A stretch of 64,000 bases of DNA, taken from the NCBI GenBank assembly GCA_950295325.1, contig OX485803.1:67473554-67537553 (forward strand). The letters are read 5' to 3'. The translations under genes and the position numbers were made by a program. The notes below the pieces were generated by a model. The model did not search any database. It saw nothing but the letters and a program-made list of their open reading frames with translations, and was not told the DNA's origin. Numbering within the stretch: position 1 is the stretch's first letter; each line of letters opens with the position of its first letter. Below, in pieces: positions 51,100 through 62,200 of this stretch. The stretch is from Polytrichum commune (taxonomy: Eukaryota > Streptophyta > Polytrichopsida > Polytrichales > Polytrichaceae).

Positions 51100-51433
51100 T
51101 TTACGAACGATCGTTCGTAAATAGTTGTTGGTCGGTTTAATTTACATTTCACGTTTTTACGAACGTGCGTTCGTAAGATTGATATTTGGTTTGAATGATT
51201 TCACAGTAGTGTGTTTATCACTGACAGTATGTTGGTGTATGTTGTTTTGTATCGTATATTACAAATGAGCGTTCGTAAAGTTTTGAATTTGTGTTGTGGG
51301 TGAAGGGTATTTACGAACGCGCATTCGTAAAACTCCTTCGCATGGGCTTTGGGTACGGGTATTTACGAACGAGCGTTCGTAAAAATGGTTGGGTTAGGCA
51401 ATGCATTCGCATTTACGAACGCACGTTCGTAAA
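51100..51433. repeat. Regularly spaced palindrome array (~51 bp pitch)
   Basis: Copies start at 51100 (perfect, centre AT), 51157 (TG), 51259 (right half only), 51310 (CG), 51362 (AG) and 51412 (CA). From 51157 on, the starts step by 102, 51, 52 and 50 bp, so one slot (about 51208) is empty. Spacers of about 28-30 bp resemble one another loosely (TTTGGGT, GGTTGGGTTAGG). This is the 5' side of the three-exon gene. Confidence 0.93.
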
Positions 51434-52149
51434 TGTGGTTGGTTTGGCTGTTCACATATTGTCCGTACATATACGGTTTCGTATATATACAAATACATAT
51501 AGGGTAGAATGTGCTTATTCATGTGTAGAATGCTTGCAAGTGCGTGGTCAGAACGATTGAATTGAACAAAAAATAAAAAACACAACATATCTGAGCTTCA
51601 GAATGATTAGCAAAGCTCAGATTGCATGCAAAACCTGCCAAGGCTCACCTTTCAAACAATGCCAAAGGAAATCTACAATGAACCAATTCAGGATGTGGGT
51701 TGTGAGGCAAGTTGGATGGAATGTACTCACATTGAAGTGTTCCTTGACAAAAATTGGTTCTCCCTTGCTGAAAAAACCACACAACAACACACAAATCTAC
51801 AATGCATGTTGTTGAAATGCACTCTTGCACCACTCATTCCTTCACCACACTTTCAAGGCCTCATTCTTTATGTACAAACCCTAGCGCCTAATCTGGTGCA
51901 GCTACAAGCTTCAAGCTTCAAGCTTTCAAATCCCAATATTCAAACTGCAGGTGAGTCTACTAGCGCTCTTGCAACCCTCAAGCTCCCTATTCACAATAAG
52001 TCACCTCTCAAGCGAAATATGCAACTCAAACACAACTTCAAGCAAAGTAAAACAAGGCAGACTACAATCCGGCAGAGCTTCGCTTCGAATATTCTAAGTT
52101 CTCCTCTCCTCCTCCTCTCTGTTCCAAATGAGATTGAGGAGAAGTGAGA

Positions 52150-52323
52150 AGGGCCGCGGGGTGGTGGCCGGCGCCGTTAGGGTTTACCCTTGGCTGCCAC
52201 GTGGCGTTCTGCCAATGGCGACGGCCCAATGCCGTCCTTTCATTGGCGACGCTCCACGTGGGGGGATGGGGGGATGGGGGGAAATGCAATTGGAGATGGA
52301 TGTAGATGTAATGAAGGGGGGGG
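52150..52323. promoter_or_regulatory. GC island with G-boxes and G-quadruplex motif
   Basis: A palindromic G-box GCCACGTGGC lies at 52196-52205 and a second CCACGTGG at 52254-52261. CCAAT and ATTGG pairs lie between them. Then come G-runs of six at 52260-52265, 52268-52273 and 52276-52281, with a run of eight at 52316-52323. Each feature is visible directly. A promoter for a transcript on either strand is inferred only. Confidence 0.5.
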
Positions 52324-52517
52324 TGTAAAACATGTGTATATGTATTATATGTAATGGAAGCATTAATCACATTAACTTAAAGAACTTAGTATGAAGACAT
52401 GAATTTTGATTACCGTATGCCCTTAGTACATTTACTATTAGATTCCTTGTAAACATATTTTCAAAACAGCCTTAAGTTAATTCGTATTGCACAATATATG
52501 CATTTTGTGCGATTGCG

Positions 52518-53010
52518 ATGAAGAATCCACCCCCAAGGATGTGTATATGGTGTTCTACAGTATAGAGTTTTCATGAACGAGATAACTTTAAGATTGAACC
52601 GTCGTTCTTCAGGTATATATGACATAGTACTTAAAGGACCCAATTTGAGATTGTTTAGAGGCCCTATTCACTTATTTACAAGAGGTGGAGGAAAACTCAA
52701 TCTCCAATAGGACGTCAATTGAATCATTTAATTGGGCGTCAACTTGAACTAAAAATTGTACAGTGCATTGAACTTTAGTTTTCAACAATGATGGGATTGC
52801 ATTTAACCAATGAGCCATATGGTCAGATATCTCGCTAGCATCAAATGTATGGAATAGGTTTCCAACGAAGAACACACCCCTAAGGATGTGTATATGATGT
52901 TTTCAAATAATATACAGTTTTCGTAAACAATATAATATCTTTCAATTCGAACCATGGTTTTTCAAATCACTATTACATTCATAAAAGACCAATTTGAGAT
53001 TGTGTAGAGA
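52518..53010. repeat. Diverged direct repeat, two ~145 bp copies
   Basis: Segments 52518-52662 and 52866-53010 share AAGGATGTGTATATG, a GTTTTC(A/G)T block and CAATTTGAGATTGT(G/T)TAGAG, 348 bp apart. AT-rich and non-coding. Confidence 0.75.
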
Positions 53011-53112
53011 GGGTATCATCAACTTTGAGCTTGCATAAATTAAGTTAGTGCAGTACGGGTTTTTAGGAGTCAATATTGTTTGTGTGTGTGTGTAATGTAT
53101 CGTACTAATGAC

Positions 53113-53157
53113 AAAACCCTAAACCCTAATACACAACTATCACAAACCCTAAACCTT
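53113..53157. repeat. Short interstitial telomere-like repeats
   Basis: Two pairs of CCCTAAA units (ACCCTAAACCCTAA, then ACCCTAAACC). Similar short tracts occur at 18231-18247. They are too short to suggest a chromosome end. Confidence 0.7.
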
Positions 53158-53756
53158 GCATCCCTACATTTTTTTTATACCATGCCAATTGTTATTTTGA
53201 GATTCAACATTAATAGATTTCGGGGAAAGCTTTGGTTTGGGCGAAAAGTGAGTGTTGAAATGCTCCATCTTCCCCCTTAATACTCTTCAGTGCTATTTGA
53301 TCACATAATCCAAACATGGGATCATTATAACATGCATGTCTTAAGACTATACTATAACTCAACACTTTTATCTAATACAAGCATCCACATACTTCTGACA
53401 GGATGTAAAACACATAATTTTAAGTGTGACTTGTCATAAGTATGGTTTCATTTCTTATGATTACTCTATCATATTGATCATTCCAACTTAATTAAACATT
53501 TCCACACATGCTATTTTAATTCATTATTCCTATACCTATGGTTACATTTGAATTTAGTCCTAACTTACATCTAGTTACAATTAGATTCATATTATCCTCA
53601 ATCTACCCTAGTACAAGCCATTATGGATTAACCCATCTTTTTAATGGTTTTCACACACTTGTGAGCATATTACGGGCGTGATTCGATGTGAATCATATGA
53701 GCATTCCTATAATTTTAGGGGCCTCCACAACTTGTTTTTAATTGAGTTTACCTTAG

Positions 53757-53791
<35 letters not shown>

Positions 53792-54301
53792 ATCACATTC
53801 ATTCATAACATATATTAGGTTTCCATTGTCAATTAACTTGGACTTCACAACTTGGTCGCAAATCATTTAATATTCTATATTGACCAGCATCATATTCTGA
53901 TATTCTGTATTTATTATATACATATTTATATTCATGAGACCTTGGTAACACCTAAGGTTTGCGACCGATTTACATATTTTCAATATCAAGTTGCGTGCAT
54001 GCAATACAGGTTCCTTACATAATGCTATTTAATATATAATTGCGCATGGATGGAATGACATACTGGTAGGTCAAAGTAGGCGGCGGGAATCGGCTTTTTT
54101 AAGAGCATCCAAGGAATTTTGAACCATCGTAGACAAGTACTTAAAGCTCTTCCCCCCACTGCAAAGCTCTTTTCTGCGGCACACGCCGGGTGCGCTCCAG
54201 AGACCCGACGGAGCTCGCGGAAGGCATTTTCGTGTGCGCCAACCCCCACCTCCCAGGTACACGACAACCTTCACACCCGCATATACCGCCGTAAATACCG
54301 G

Positions 54302-54920
54302 GATTTTACGAACGCGCGTTCGTAAAGCACACAATCTGGCACATATATAAATGGGTCTGATAGATGATGGTGGGTAGTTTACGAACGCACGTTCGTAAGT
54401 ACCGTATAAGCAGTCCGAGTTCAGAGACCTATAGATACACGTGCACATGGGTAGTCACAGGCAGTGCATATGGATAGGCATATTCATATTGTAGATGTCA
54501 TTGATATACGAACGCGCGTTCGTAAATATGTACACCAGCCTCATAGAAATGTATACCTGTAGTTCAACCATTTTCCAGTTCTCTCCACAAGCGCGCATAT
54601 AGGATGGACGGGTATTTACGAACGTGCGTTCGTAAATCACACGATCTGGCACATATATAAATGGGTCTGATAGATGATGGTGGGTAGTTTACGAACACAC
54701 GTTCGTAAGTACCGTATAAGCAGTCCGATTTCAGAGACCTATAGATACACGTGCACATGGGTAGTCACAGGCAGTGCATATGGATAGGCATATTCATATT
54801 GTAGATGTCATTGATATACGAACGCGCGTTCGTAAATATGTACACCAGCCTCATACAAATGTGTACTTGTAATTCGACCATTTTCCAGTTCTCTCCATAA
54901 GCATATAGGATGGACGGGTA
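54302..54920. repeat. Tandem duplication, ~310 bp unit, with palindromes
   Basis: Units 54302-54611 and 54612-54920 are nearly identical (for example GGCACATATATAAATGGGTC and ATACACGTGCACATGGGTAG in both). Each carries three palindromes at the same places: 54305, 54378 and 54505 in unit 1; 54615, 54688 and 54815 in unit 2. Another starts the next block at 54921. The centres match or differ by one step between units (CG/TG, CA/CA, CG/CG), so the duplication is recent. Confidence 0.92.
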
Positions 54921-55550
54921 TTTACGAACGCGCGTTCGTAAAAGCCACATGGGATTATTGTGCACGCAGGCATCACCATCACTGATTGTTTCTGGACTTT
55001 CAATATGACAGTTATATGCGAACAAACGTTCGTTTTTCCTCACGGCCATTTCAAACGTATACTCGTAGATTCATCAAATTTCCGAACGTTCGTTCGTAAA
55101 TACAACCTGGGACTATGTTTGCCGCATCCGATATTTTACTTAGAGACAAACATTGCTGCATGTAACCCCACAGTAGGGCAGAGAACTTACGGACGCACGT
55201 TCGTAAATATGACGTTCACTGATTTTCAAGTGAACGCCGGGATGTGGTACCTGTCATTTGCCATGACAGACAGGGTGGCATGTCTTCAGGTATCGTATGG
55301 CCTGAATTATTGGAATTGCGCCAGGTCCAAGTGTGATTTACGTATATTGTTTTGGGAAGAGCTTACGAACGGTTGTTCGTATATTTAACCTGTCCTTGGT
55401 TGGTGTGCTATCCTCGCTATGGTTGTGCAAACCATATGATCACCCTTCACGAATGATATATATCACAATTTGCTGTCGGTGTCAATTGCCATGGGATTTC
55501 CATGCAGTGTTTCCATGTCTTGGTATTCTTTTCGAACGTGCGTTCGTCTA
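54921..55550. repeat. Palindrome cluster upstream of the DUF7869-like gene
   Basis: Copies at 54921-54942 (perfect, CG), 55015-55034 (degenerate), 55079-55100 (TT), 55186-55207 (CA), 55362-55383 (degenerate) and 55529-55550 (TG). The last ends about 140 bp before the start codon of the gene at 55688. Together with the tandem duplication they put 12 palindromes in the 1.4 kb 5' flank. Confidence 0.9.
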
Positions 55551-55687
55551 TTTTTGTGGAGCCTTCCGTTGGTGCCCTTACAGTTGTTTGAGTTCTGGGC
55601 CATATATTTGGACATCTAATTTGCGCGCTCTTCTGAACATTGCGATGGTTTTTGTTTGTTTAGGTGTTGGTGGTTTGTTTAGGGACA

Positions 55688-58600
55688 ATGGAGATGCATT
55701 TGGGAGATATTTCATTGGAGTTGTCTACTAATGCATCGTCCGCCGATAGTGAATGCAAACTATCTTTCACGTCGGTGGATGGTACTGACGTTACAAACGT
55801 GGTGGGGGTGCCTGTGGATGCATCCCTTGATCAGACATTTGAAGGGCTCGAACAATCTCTACATTCCGGGGATGACCACGGTGACATTCCGTTGTCTGCA
55901 GGTTTTGGAAGAGAGCAATGGGTAGGCCTTGATGTTGTTCTACTTAACGACCTTGGGGTACCGGTGGCAAATGGCATATGTCGAAATTCCGATCCCCGTG
56001 ATTGTATTGATGCCAACCCCCTCGGTGACGACGATGTTGGTGTTTGCATCTTGAATTCTTTGCTTCCACTTGAGGTTCCGGTGACATGGAGATTTTCCTT
56101 GCGTCGATGGCCCCTTCGTCGAGTTCTACATGAAGAAGTAAGTTTGTGGAATCATGGGCGGCGGCACAAACAAACGCAATCAATTTTGTTGGCCAAATTA
56201 CCTCCTCGCAAAGGCCTTCGCAGATATGATTCTAACCGCGTGCCTCGCGGTGATAAGGAGCGACGACGGGATCGCATATTGGGAGACGATTCTATCCGTC
56301 TCGTGTCCGCCAAGGACTGTTGCGCGAGGAGATGTTGCCAATTTTTTCCTCGCGAAAACATTAGGTCTCTTTGTGTAGAGATGTGGCTTGCCGATTTCCG
56401 TATGAGATCGGCAAAGAAACTCGAGGTCCACAGAAATGTGCACATTGACACCCATGGGCACAAGGTGGTCACACTAGAGAATGTGGAAGTGTGTTGTACC
56501 GCGTGGTATACCATCCATGCCGTGTCAAAGTCTGATTTTTATAGGTTTCAAAAGTATTCATCGTTGGGTCGCCGCTCTCGATTTCATGGAAATTTGGGCA
56601 CAAAGAAACCTCGGGAGGCTACACTCCAAGCCTCGGCGACACTCTCCACGATCATAGTGCCATTGGCCGATGCAATGCCCCACAAGACGAGGACATTGTC
56701 ATCAGGGGAGAAAGTTGTTCAAATGGTGTTGCCCACGGGCACAAAATGGAAGAACATATTAACGGACATCAACGAAGTGGGTCGCATAGCGGGATGTGAG
56801 CCCATTTCTTTGTCCAAATTGAGTGTAATTAAAAACCAACAGTTTGCGGAATACATTTTGAAGAGACCCGGAGACAAGTTCGCTAGGTGTACGACGTGTG
56901 AAAAATACAAAGGTCTTCGAGACGCCCACCCCATAGGCACTGAATCTCATACCAGACACCAGACAAAATATATTGAGCATGTCAACAACCAAGAGGCACA
57001 CCGTCAAGATTACTACAAAAATCGTGCTCTATCTATAATGAGGCCCACAGAGGTTCTAACAGTTATCCATGATAAAATGGACCACGCTAAGACCGCATGC
57101 CCTTGTTATGCACACAAAATAAAGGCCACGGATGGTCTTTTCAAGTTGCCCGTGGTTGTCACATGTTCGTATGAAATCACAACGACGTGTTCAAAGTCTA
57201 TCAAATTTTCTTGAGTGTGTTTGGCAAATGTTCAACTCCATACATCCATTTAGTAGTTATTCCATTTCATCCAATTTTGTTCACGCATCGTTTGTTTTTT
57301 TCAGGTATGATTGCGCATGGCCATGGGGATGTTAAGTATACCCATTATGGTTTGGATTTTTACCCTGGAGATGCTAACCACACGGTGGGTTCATTTGCAA
57401 GACTCTTGCGCGATCTTGAGCAGCCACCGGTACATTCCTCCCGTGCACTTTTTGATGGTTGTGGAACGACACCCCTTTATGAGGCAGTGCTTGTGGGTAA
57501 GGAGGTTTGTATGTCGTCATTACGGGAACCACCTAGAGAACCCATTTGTGCAAAACCATTGCCTCCAACTCTCCACGTTCAACTAGATAATTGTGCGAAG
57601 GACAACAAATGTCGATACGTATTTTGTTTTTGGTCATTGCTCGTGGCAAAAAGAATCTTCAAAGAGGTGTTTGTATCTTTCTTGATGGTGGGACACACAC
57701 ATGACGACATTGATGCGTCATTTGGCCGTTGGAGCATGAAGTTGCATGAGGAAGATTTTCCGACAATACCACTTCTTATGAAATCATATATGGATTTAGA
57801 CCATATGCCGGTGATACCGCACATGATTGAGGAAGTACCAAATTTCAAGGCCTTCATCAAGCCATACATGTTGAAGGGAGTGGACCGTTTGGTGGGATAT
57901 ACCAAAGCACAACAATTCCGATTTTATATGAGGGATGATGGTGTCCCGGCCATGCAGTTCAAGCTTTTGTGCACATCTCCTAATTGGGGCCCGGATGATG
58001 GTATACTCGTATGGCGTCAAGACAAGGATGGGAAATGTTTGGTCCCAGATGGGGAACCAAAGCCTTGCAAACCCGAACCCATGAGGAATGGGCCGGAAAT
58101 CATCAAAGGCATATCCGGATTCATTGAATATTGGAAAGAGTTGTGCGAGGAGGACATCACAAGACGTGTTAGAGATACCCATGAACCGTTGAACGCGTAT
58201 TTGGATCGCATTCGCTCAGCCTTGATGACACTTGGTGGCGACACCCGTACGACTTTGACACAAGGATTTTGGCCACAAAGTCGTTTGACAGTTGTTGAGT
58301 CCGATACTATGTTTTTCAGCAATGGAGACGTTCGTGAAGAGTTCGCAATGGACGAGCATTACGTTGGCCCTGCCCGCAATCGACCGGCACCGTCGTTTCG
58401 TGTAGGTGTTGATTGCTATGAAGGTTATTTGGTCCTCGTACGAGCAGGGGATGAGGAGCATCCCAAGCCAATTTGGTTGGTAAAAACATTGTCTTCACCC
58501 AATTTTGTTCGAACTAGCCCCAACTTTCGTCAAATTGAGGTGAAATATTGTCGTCCAAGCACTAAAGACCAGAACGTGCTCCGCACTTATTTAGGTTGGG

Positions 58601-58824
58601 ACACCAAAAAGAATTTTAAGTGGACAGTGGACTCAGCGTACGCACCGGTTTGGATAAACACGGATACTATACTTTGTGCTTGGAAGCCGCGCAAAGGTTC
58701 CAACACAGAAACAATGACCATCCCCCAAAAACATATAGATTTTGCCAAAAACAACTTGGCACGTATTGCAGCTGCGGAAAATGACGCCGAGAATGGATAT
58801 GAAGCGGAAGATGGAGATGGGTAA
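55688..58824 (+). CDS. Intact DUF7869-like mobile-element protein (2 exons)
   Basis: Exon 1 (55688-57164) and exon 2 (57305-58824) join through a 140 bp GT-AG intron to about 998 aa with no lesion. The function is unproven. The family (DUF7869-like) occurs in many transposon-like copies in plants and other eukaryotes. N-terminal 200 residues are acidic. Then come a Cys cluster DCCARRCCQFF (Cys211-217), a second Cys pair RCTTCEKY (Cys401, 404), HDKMDHAKT (Asp462/465), LHVQLDNCAKDNK (Asp587) and SFLMVGHTHDDIDASFGRW (623-629), and an acidic tail. The spaced Asp residues recall an RNase H-fold transposase core; this is inference. ATG 55688 is the first in frame. A reading frame continues upstream to an acceptor-like TTTAG at 55663, so a leader exon is possible. 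Relatives lie at 40209-42530 and 60780-61329, and 12 palindromes lie upstream. Confidence 0.82.
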
Positions 58825-60779
58825 ACATAACATAGGTGAAAGTTAACGGCGGGAAAAAATATTAATGCTTAGTAGTCTTGGTTTTTAATAGACTTAGTAG
58901 ACTTGTCACACTCCATTGTGGTATACGTTTGGGATGTGCCATCCAAAACCATAAGAACCTTACTTATGGGATGCGCACCCCAAACTCTATAATGACATAA
59001 ACCATTTGTTTTTTAGATTCGCTTGTTATTTTCTACATGGAGTTCACGTTTTCATTATAATTGCAATTTTCTATTTTTAGCATTAAGAATATTCTTTACG
59101 TGCGAATTTTTAAATTGTCATGTTCTTGATGTTCCCAACATTCCATATGCCCACAATATTGGCATCCCAAACTATGGGCATATTTTATTTTGAGACTTTC
59201 AAAAGTCTCCGATTAACGAATATAGTGTTATCAAAAGGTGAACAATGATTAAAAAAAACAAGTATTGTTATATCTGGTTTTATGGTTAATCTTTATTATT
59301 TAAAAAAATCCTTGGATACTTCAAATTCAAATATGACCACTCAAATTTTATTTGGGTTGATGTAGATAGTGTAATTTGCACAATCACTATGTCATTTGAT
59401 GTAGAGAGGGATGTCTTTGAGCTTGATCCGGTTGAAGGAAACTCTTTAAATGAATTTGTTCAAAAACCTACATGAAATTAATAACAATGTAGGATATTGG
59501 TTGTGACCCCATACCCATATCACAAAATGATTAATTATCTTTCTAGTGTACAAATTATGAATGATTGGTGTAGAAAATGTTTTCTAAGTTAGTAGGTGTT
59601 ATTTAATCTATGAAGTTCTCTTGCTTCATTCAAAGATATCGTTTATTAATGAGCATTGGATGGTTGAAGTGATAAGCATGTATTAGACTTTTCAAATACA
59701 TGAAGATGATGAGTTAACTTTCAATCCAAATTCGGAGGAAACTAGGTACTATGTTTTCCTAAACCTTGAATTTGCACATTTTCTTATTGTTTGGTCTTGT
59801 ATAGATTTTTGAATGAGCATGTTCAATTCCCTAAATTTAAAAACCTAGTTTTCAAGCCATGAAATTATGAAAATTAAGGTTGGCTTGTGGTTCATTTTTC
59901 ATCAGTTTTTGTTGTTCTCTTATTTGTTTTTCTAGTAGTGTCCAATATGCCAACATTCTATTGATTGCATTTTTGCTACAACTACCTTTTGTACATGATC
60001 GATGGTGCGCTACAACATTTGGCAACCTCACCGTGGTAGATTCAGAGGATTACGCTTTGCCTTGGAGGAAGACATTGTGGAGTGGTTGGAAACTTTAAAA
60101 GTCATCCGCCTCATGCCAACAATTAATTTTAATCATTTCTCATGATTGGTTTTAAACCTCTCAAATTTTTTAGTCTAATCATGACATTGTAGAGGATATT
60201 GACATGTACCCTGACATTTATTGGGAGGTGCATAGTTATATCCTAACCCTCCATATTGTAAATATTTGGTACAAGGTTGAATGTGTTTGTGAACATAATT
60301 AATGGAAATGTTTTAAATTTTTGTATTTAGCTTTCTTTCATTTGAATGCAATTTTTAATTTTTGGAGTAGATAGTTGTGCAAAATGTCATATATTGTGAT
60401 TGTATTTCTTGTTTTTTTCTATCTGCGTTTACAACTTGTCTATATTAGCTTGTACATTTTGTTATCTCCATATTGTTTGGTAACCTTTTAATTAGTATCC
60501 AAATGCTATTGGTTGTGTCTTAAATGGCACATTGAATGGTTTAGTATTGGTATACCTAATTGAGACTGATTAAATGACAAGATGGATGATATGGAATGTT
60601 TGTTGCTCACATAGTCGATTTTGCAATGCTATAGATTTCCGTTCATTATTTGATACTTATATGATTTATAAAAAAAAATGGTGCCAAAAATTAACCTCTC
60701 TAAACAATTACAAGTAAAAATAGGGTGCTAAAAAATAAGTCAAAATAGCTTTATATCTACAAATAGGGAGGGAAAAAGT
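58825..60779. other. Gene-free AT-rich stretch
   Basis: Very AT-rich, with no ORF carrying a known domain. It separates the intact DUF7869-like gene from an inverted fragment of a relative. No palindromes seen. Confidence 0.4.
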
Positions 60780-61329
60780 ATTGAGAGGTGCATAAATATC
60801 CCCCCATTAAATACCCCATTATCGCACGTGGTTACAAAATGTAATGGGGGTGTGATCCCCCCGAGCCTTGGATATTCCTGGCAACAATGCTCCTTGCAAC
60901 AATCCACCGTGGATAACATCCGTGCTCCTTCCTCAGTGGCCCTACAAGTTTTTTCCCAGGTGCCTGAGGTGCACATATCCTCACAGTGTTGTATCGGCGT
61001 TTTCCAAGCAAACGCCCACAACTCTCATCTTCGCGGGTCGCATTATAATGGACCAACAATATTTCCGCCAATGTGTGTCCTTCAAATTTCGTGAGTGACA
61101 GGGGCTAGCGGTGTAGAGTATTCTCCCAATCCATCGAAATGACATTGCCAGTTGGGTTCAAGATAATAACTCCAACATCTTCATCGCCAAGGATGTTATT
61201 GTCAACACAATCTAGCGGATTGGTATTGCAAATTAACCCATCACACAAGGCACAATCCTCATCATCAAAGAGGATAACCGCCTTACCCTTCAAGTCCTTC
61301 CTCAACAATCCAATGTAATGCGGAATCTG
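60780..61329 (-). pseudogene. N-terminal fragment of a DUF7869-like gene, copy 3
   Basis: After an acceptor-like ACATTCAG the frame reads LKGKAVILFDDEDCALC, then NTNPLDCVDNNILGDEDVGV and IILN. This matches residues about 85-125 of the intact gene (DCIDANPLGDDDVGVCILN) in order. Further along, in shifted frames, DCCKEHCCQEYPR matches the Cys cluster DCCARRCCQFFPR. The rest of the protein is absent. It lies in opposite orientation to the intact gene and differs substantially from it, so it is an older or separate subfamily. Confidence 0.72.
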
Positions 61330-61452
61330 AATGTAAACATTAAAGTATATTAGTGCATCATATCACTATAGCTAGAACACATATCATCACCTAGTCCCTT
61401 AATAGTCAGAACTCCCATGCTCATGAAAAGTCATTAATGTAGGTGCACGTCA

Positions 61453-62200
61453 ATATGAAGGTTACATTGACTTGAAATTTCTAGGTCATATTCACTATAT
61501 GCACTAAGTTCCAATTTTAATGTTCTAATTTCAATGATATCATCGTAACCAACATTGTAATACATGTGTCAACTCCCACTTCATAGTCACGTGTCCTAAT
61601 TACCCATGGACTACAAAATGACACCTAATTCTAGAAGTTCACAAATAGGCATGGAAGTACAATTATAACACCCATGAAGAAATGCAAGACATAGGGAGTA
61701 ACTTATTCCCACACACAAGCAAAGAGCTTTTAGTTGGAAAAAAAATATAATTCATATACTCTCACGGGCAAACGCCCGTGAGGGCTCCCAATTGGTGGGC
61801 AGAGTCTTGCACAGGCGATCGTCCGTGGGCGATCTTAACTGGTGGACGGAGTCTCTGACATGCGAATATGAAGGTCACATTGACTTGAAACTTCTAGGTT
61901 ACATTCACTATATGAACTAAGTTCCAGTTTCAATGATATCGCCTCAACCAACATTGTAATACATGTGTCAACTCCCACTTCATAGTCATATGTCCAAGTT
62001 TGACATGGACTACAAACTGACACCTAATTCTTAGTCCTACACAAATAGGCATGTAAGTATAATTATAACTCTTGTGAAGAAACACACCAGACATATGGAG
62101 TAGTTTATTTCTACACATAAACAAAGAACTTTAAGCATAACATAAATACAACCTGGGACTTCCACGGGCGAACGCCCGTGAGGGCTCCCAAGTAGTGGGC
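61453..62200. repeat. Tandem ~410 bp duplication with a second palindrome family
   Basis: Two copies (about 61453-61800 and 61868-62200) share ACATTGACTTGAAA, TAATACATGTGTCAACTCCC and the closing GAGGGCTCCCAA. Each ends in a 22 bp palindrome: CTCACGGGC-AAAC-GCCCGTGAG at 61761-61782 and a CACGGGC-GAAC-GCCCGTG version at 62161-62182. A degenerate third lies at about 61813-61830. A line like GGTGGGC(A/G)GAGTC follows each. This lies 5' of the DUF7869-like fragment (minus strand). Confidence 0.85.

Larger units (their letters stand above)
51434..54300. other. AT-rich spacer inside the palindrome region
   Basis: Free of the 22 bp palindrome, so it looks like later insertions into the region. A plus-strand ORF at 51626-52147 is not recognised and has no domain. 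Separate entries cover the G-rich island, a direct repeat, telomere-like motifs and a TA/CA microsatellite (53759-53791). Confidence 0.5.

Noticed and set aside
51157-51433. CRISPR array (palindromic repeats with ~29 bp spacers)
   Set aside because: Repeats vary at the centre and occur dispersed in introns and exons, spacers are similar to each other, there are no cas genes, and the host DNA is a eukaryotic nuclear genome with spliceosomal introns.
51626-52147. 173-codon plus-strand ORF as a gene
   Set aside because: Composition is low-complexity, with no domain, weak start context and no splice or homology support by eye.
53113-53157. Chromosome end
   Set aside because: Only a few CCCTAAA units, with host and transposon sequence on both sides.
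44146-58824. Giant-virus or endogenous viral insertion
   Set aside because: No viral hallmark gene (capsid, packaging ATPase, polymerase B, VLTF3) is visible; genes have spliceosomal introns and a transposon-like family.
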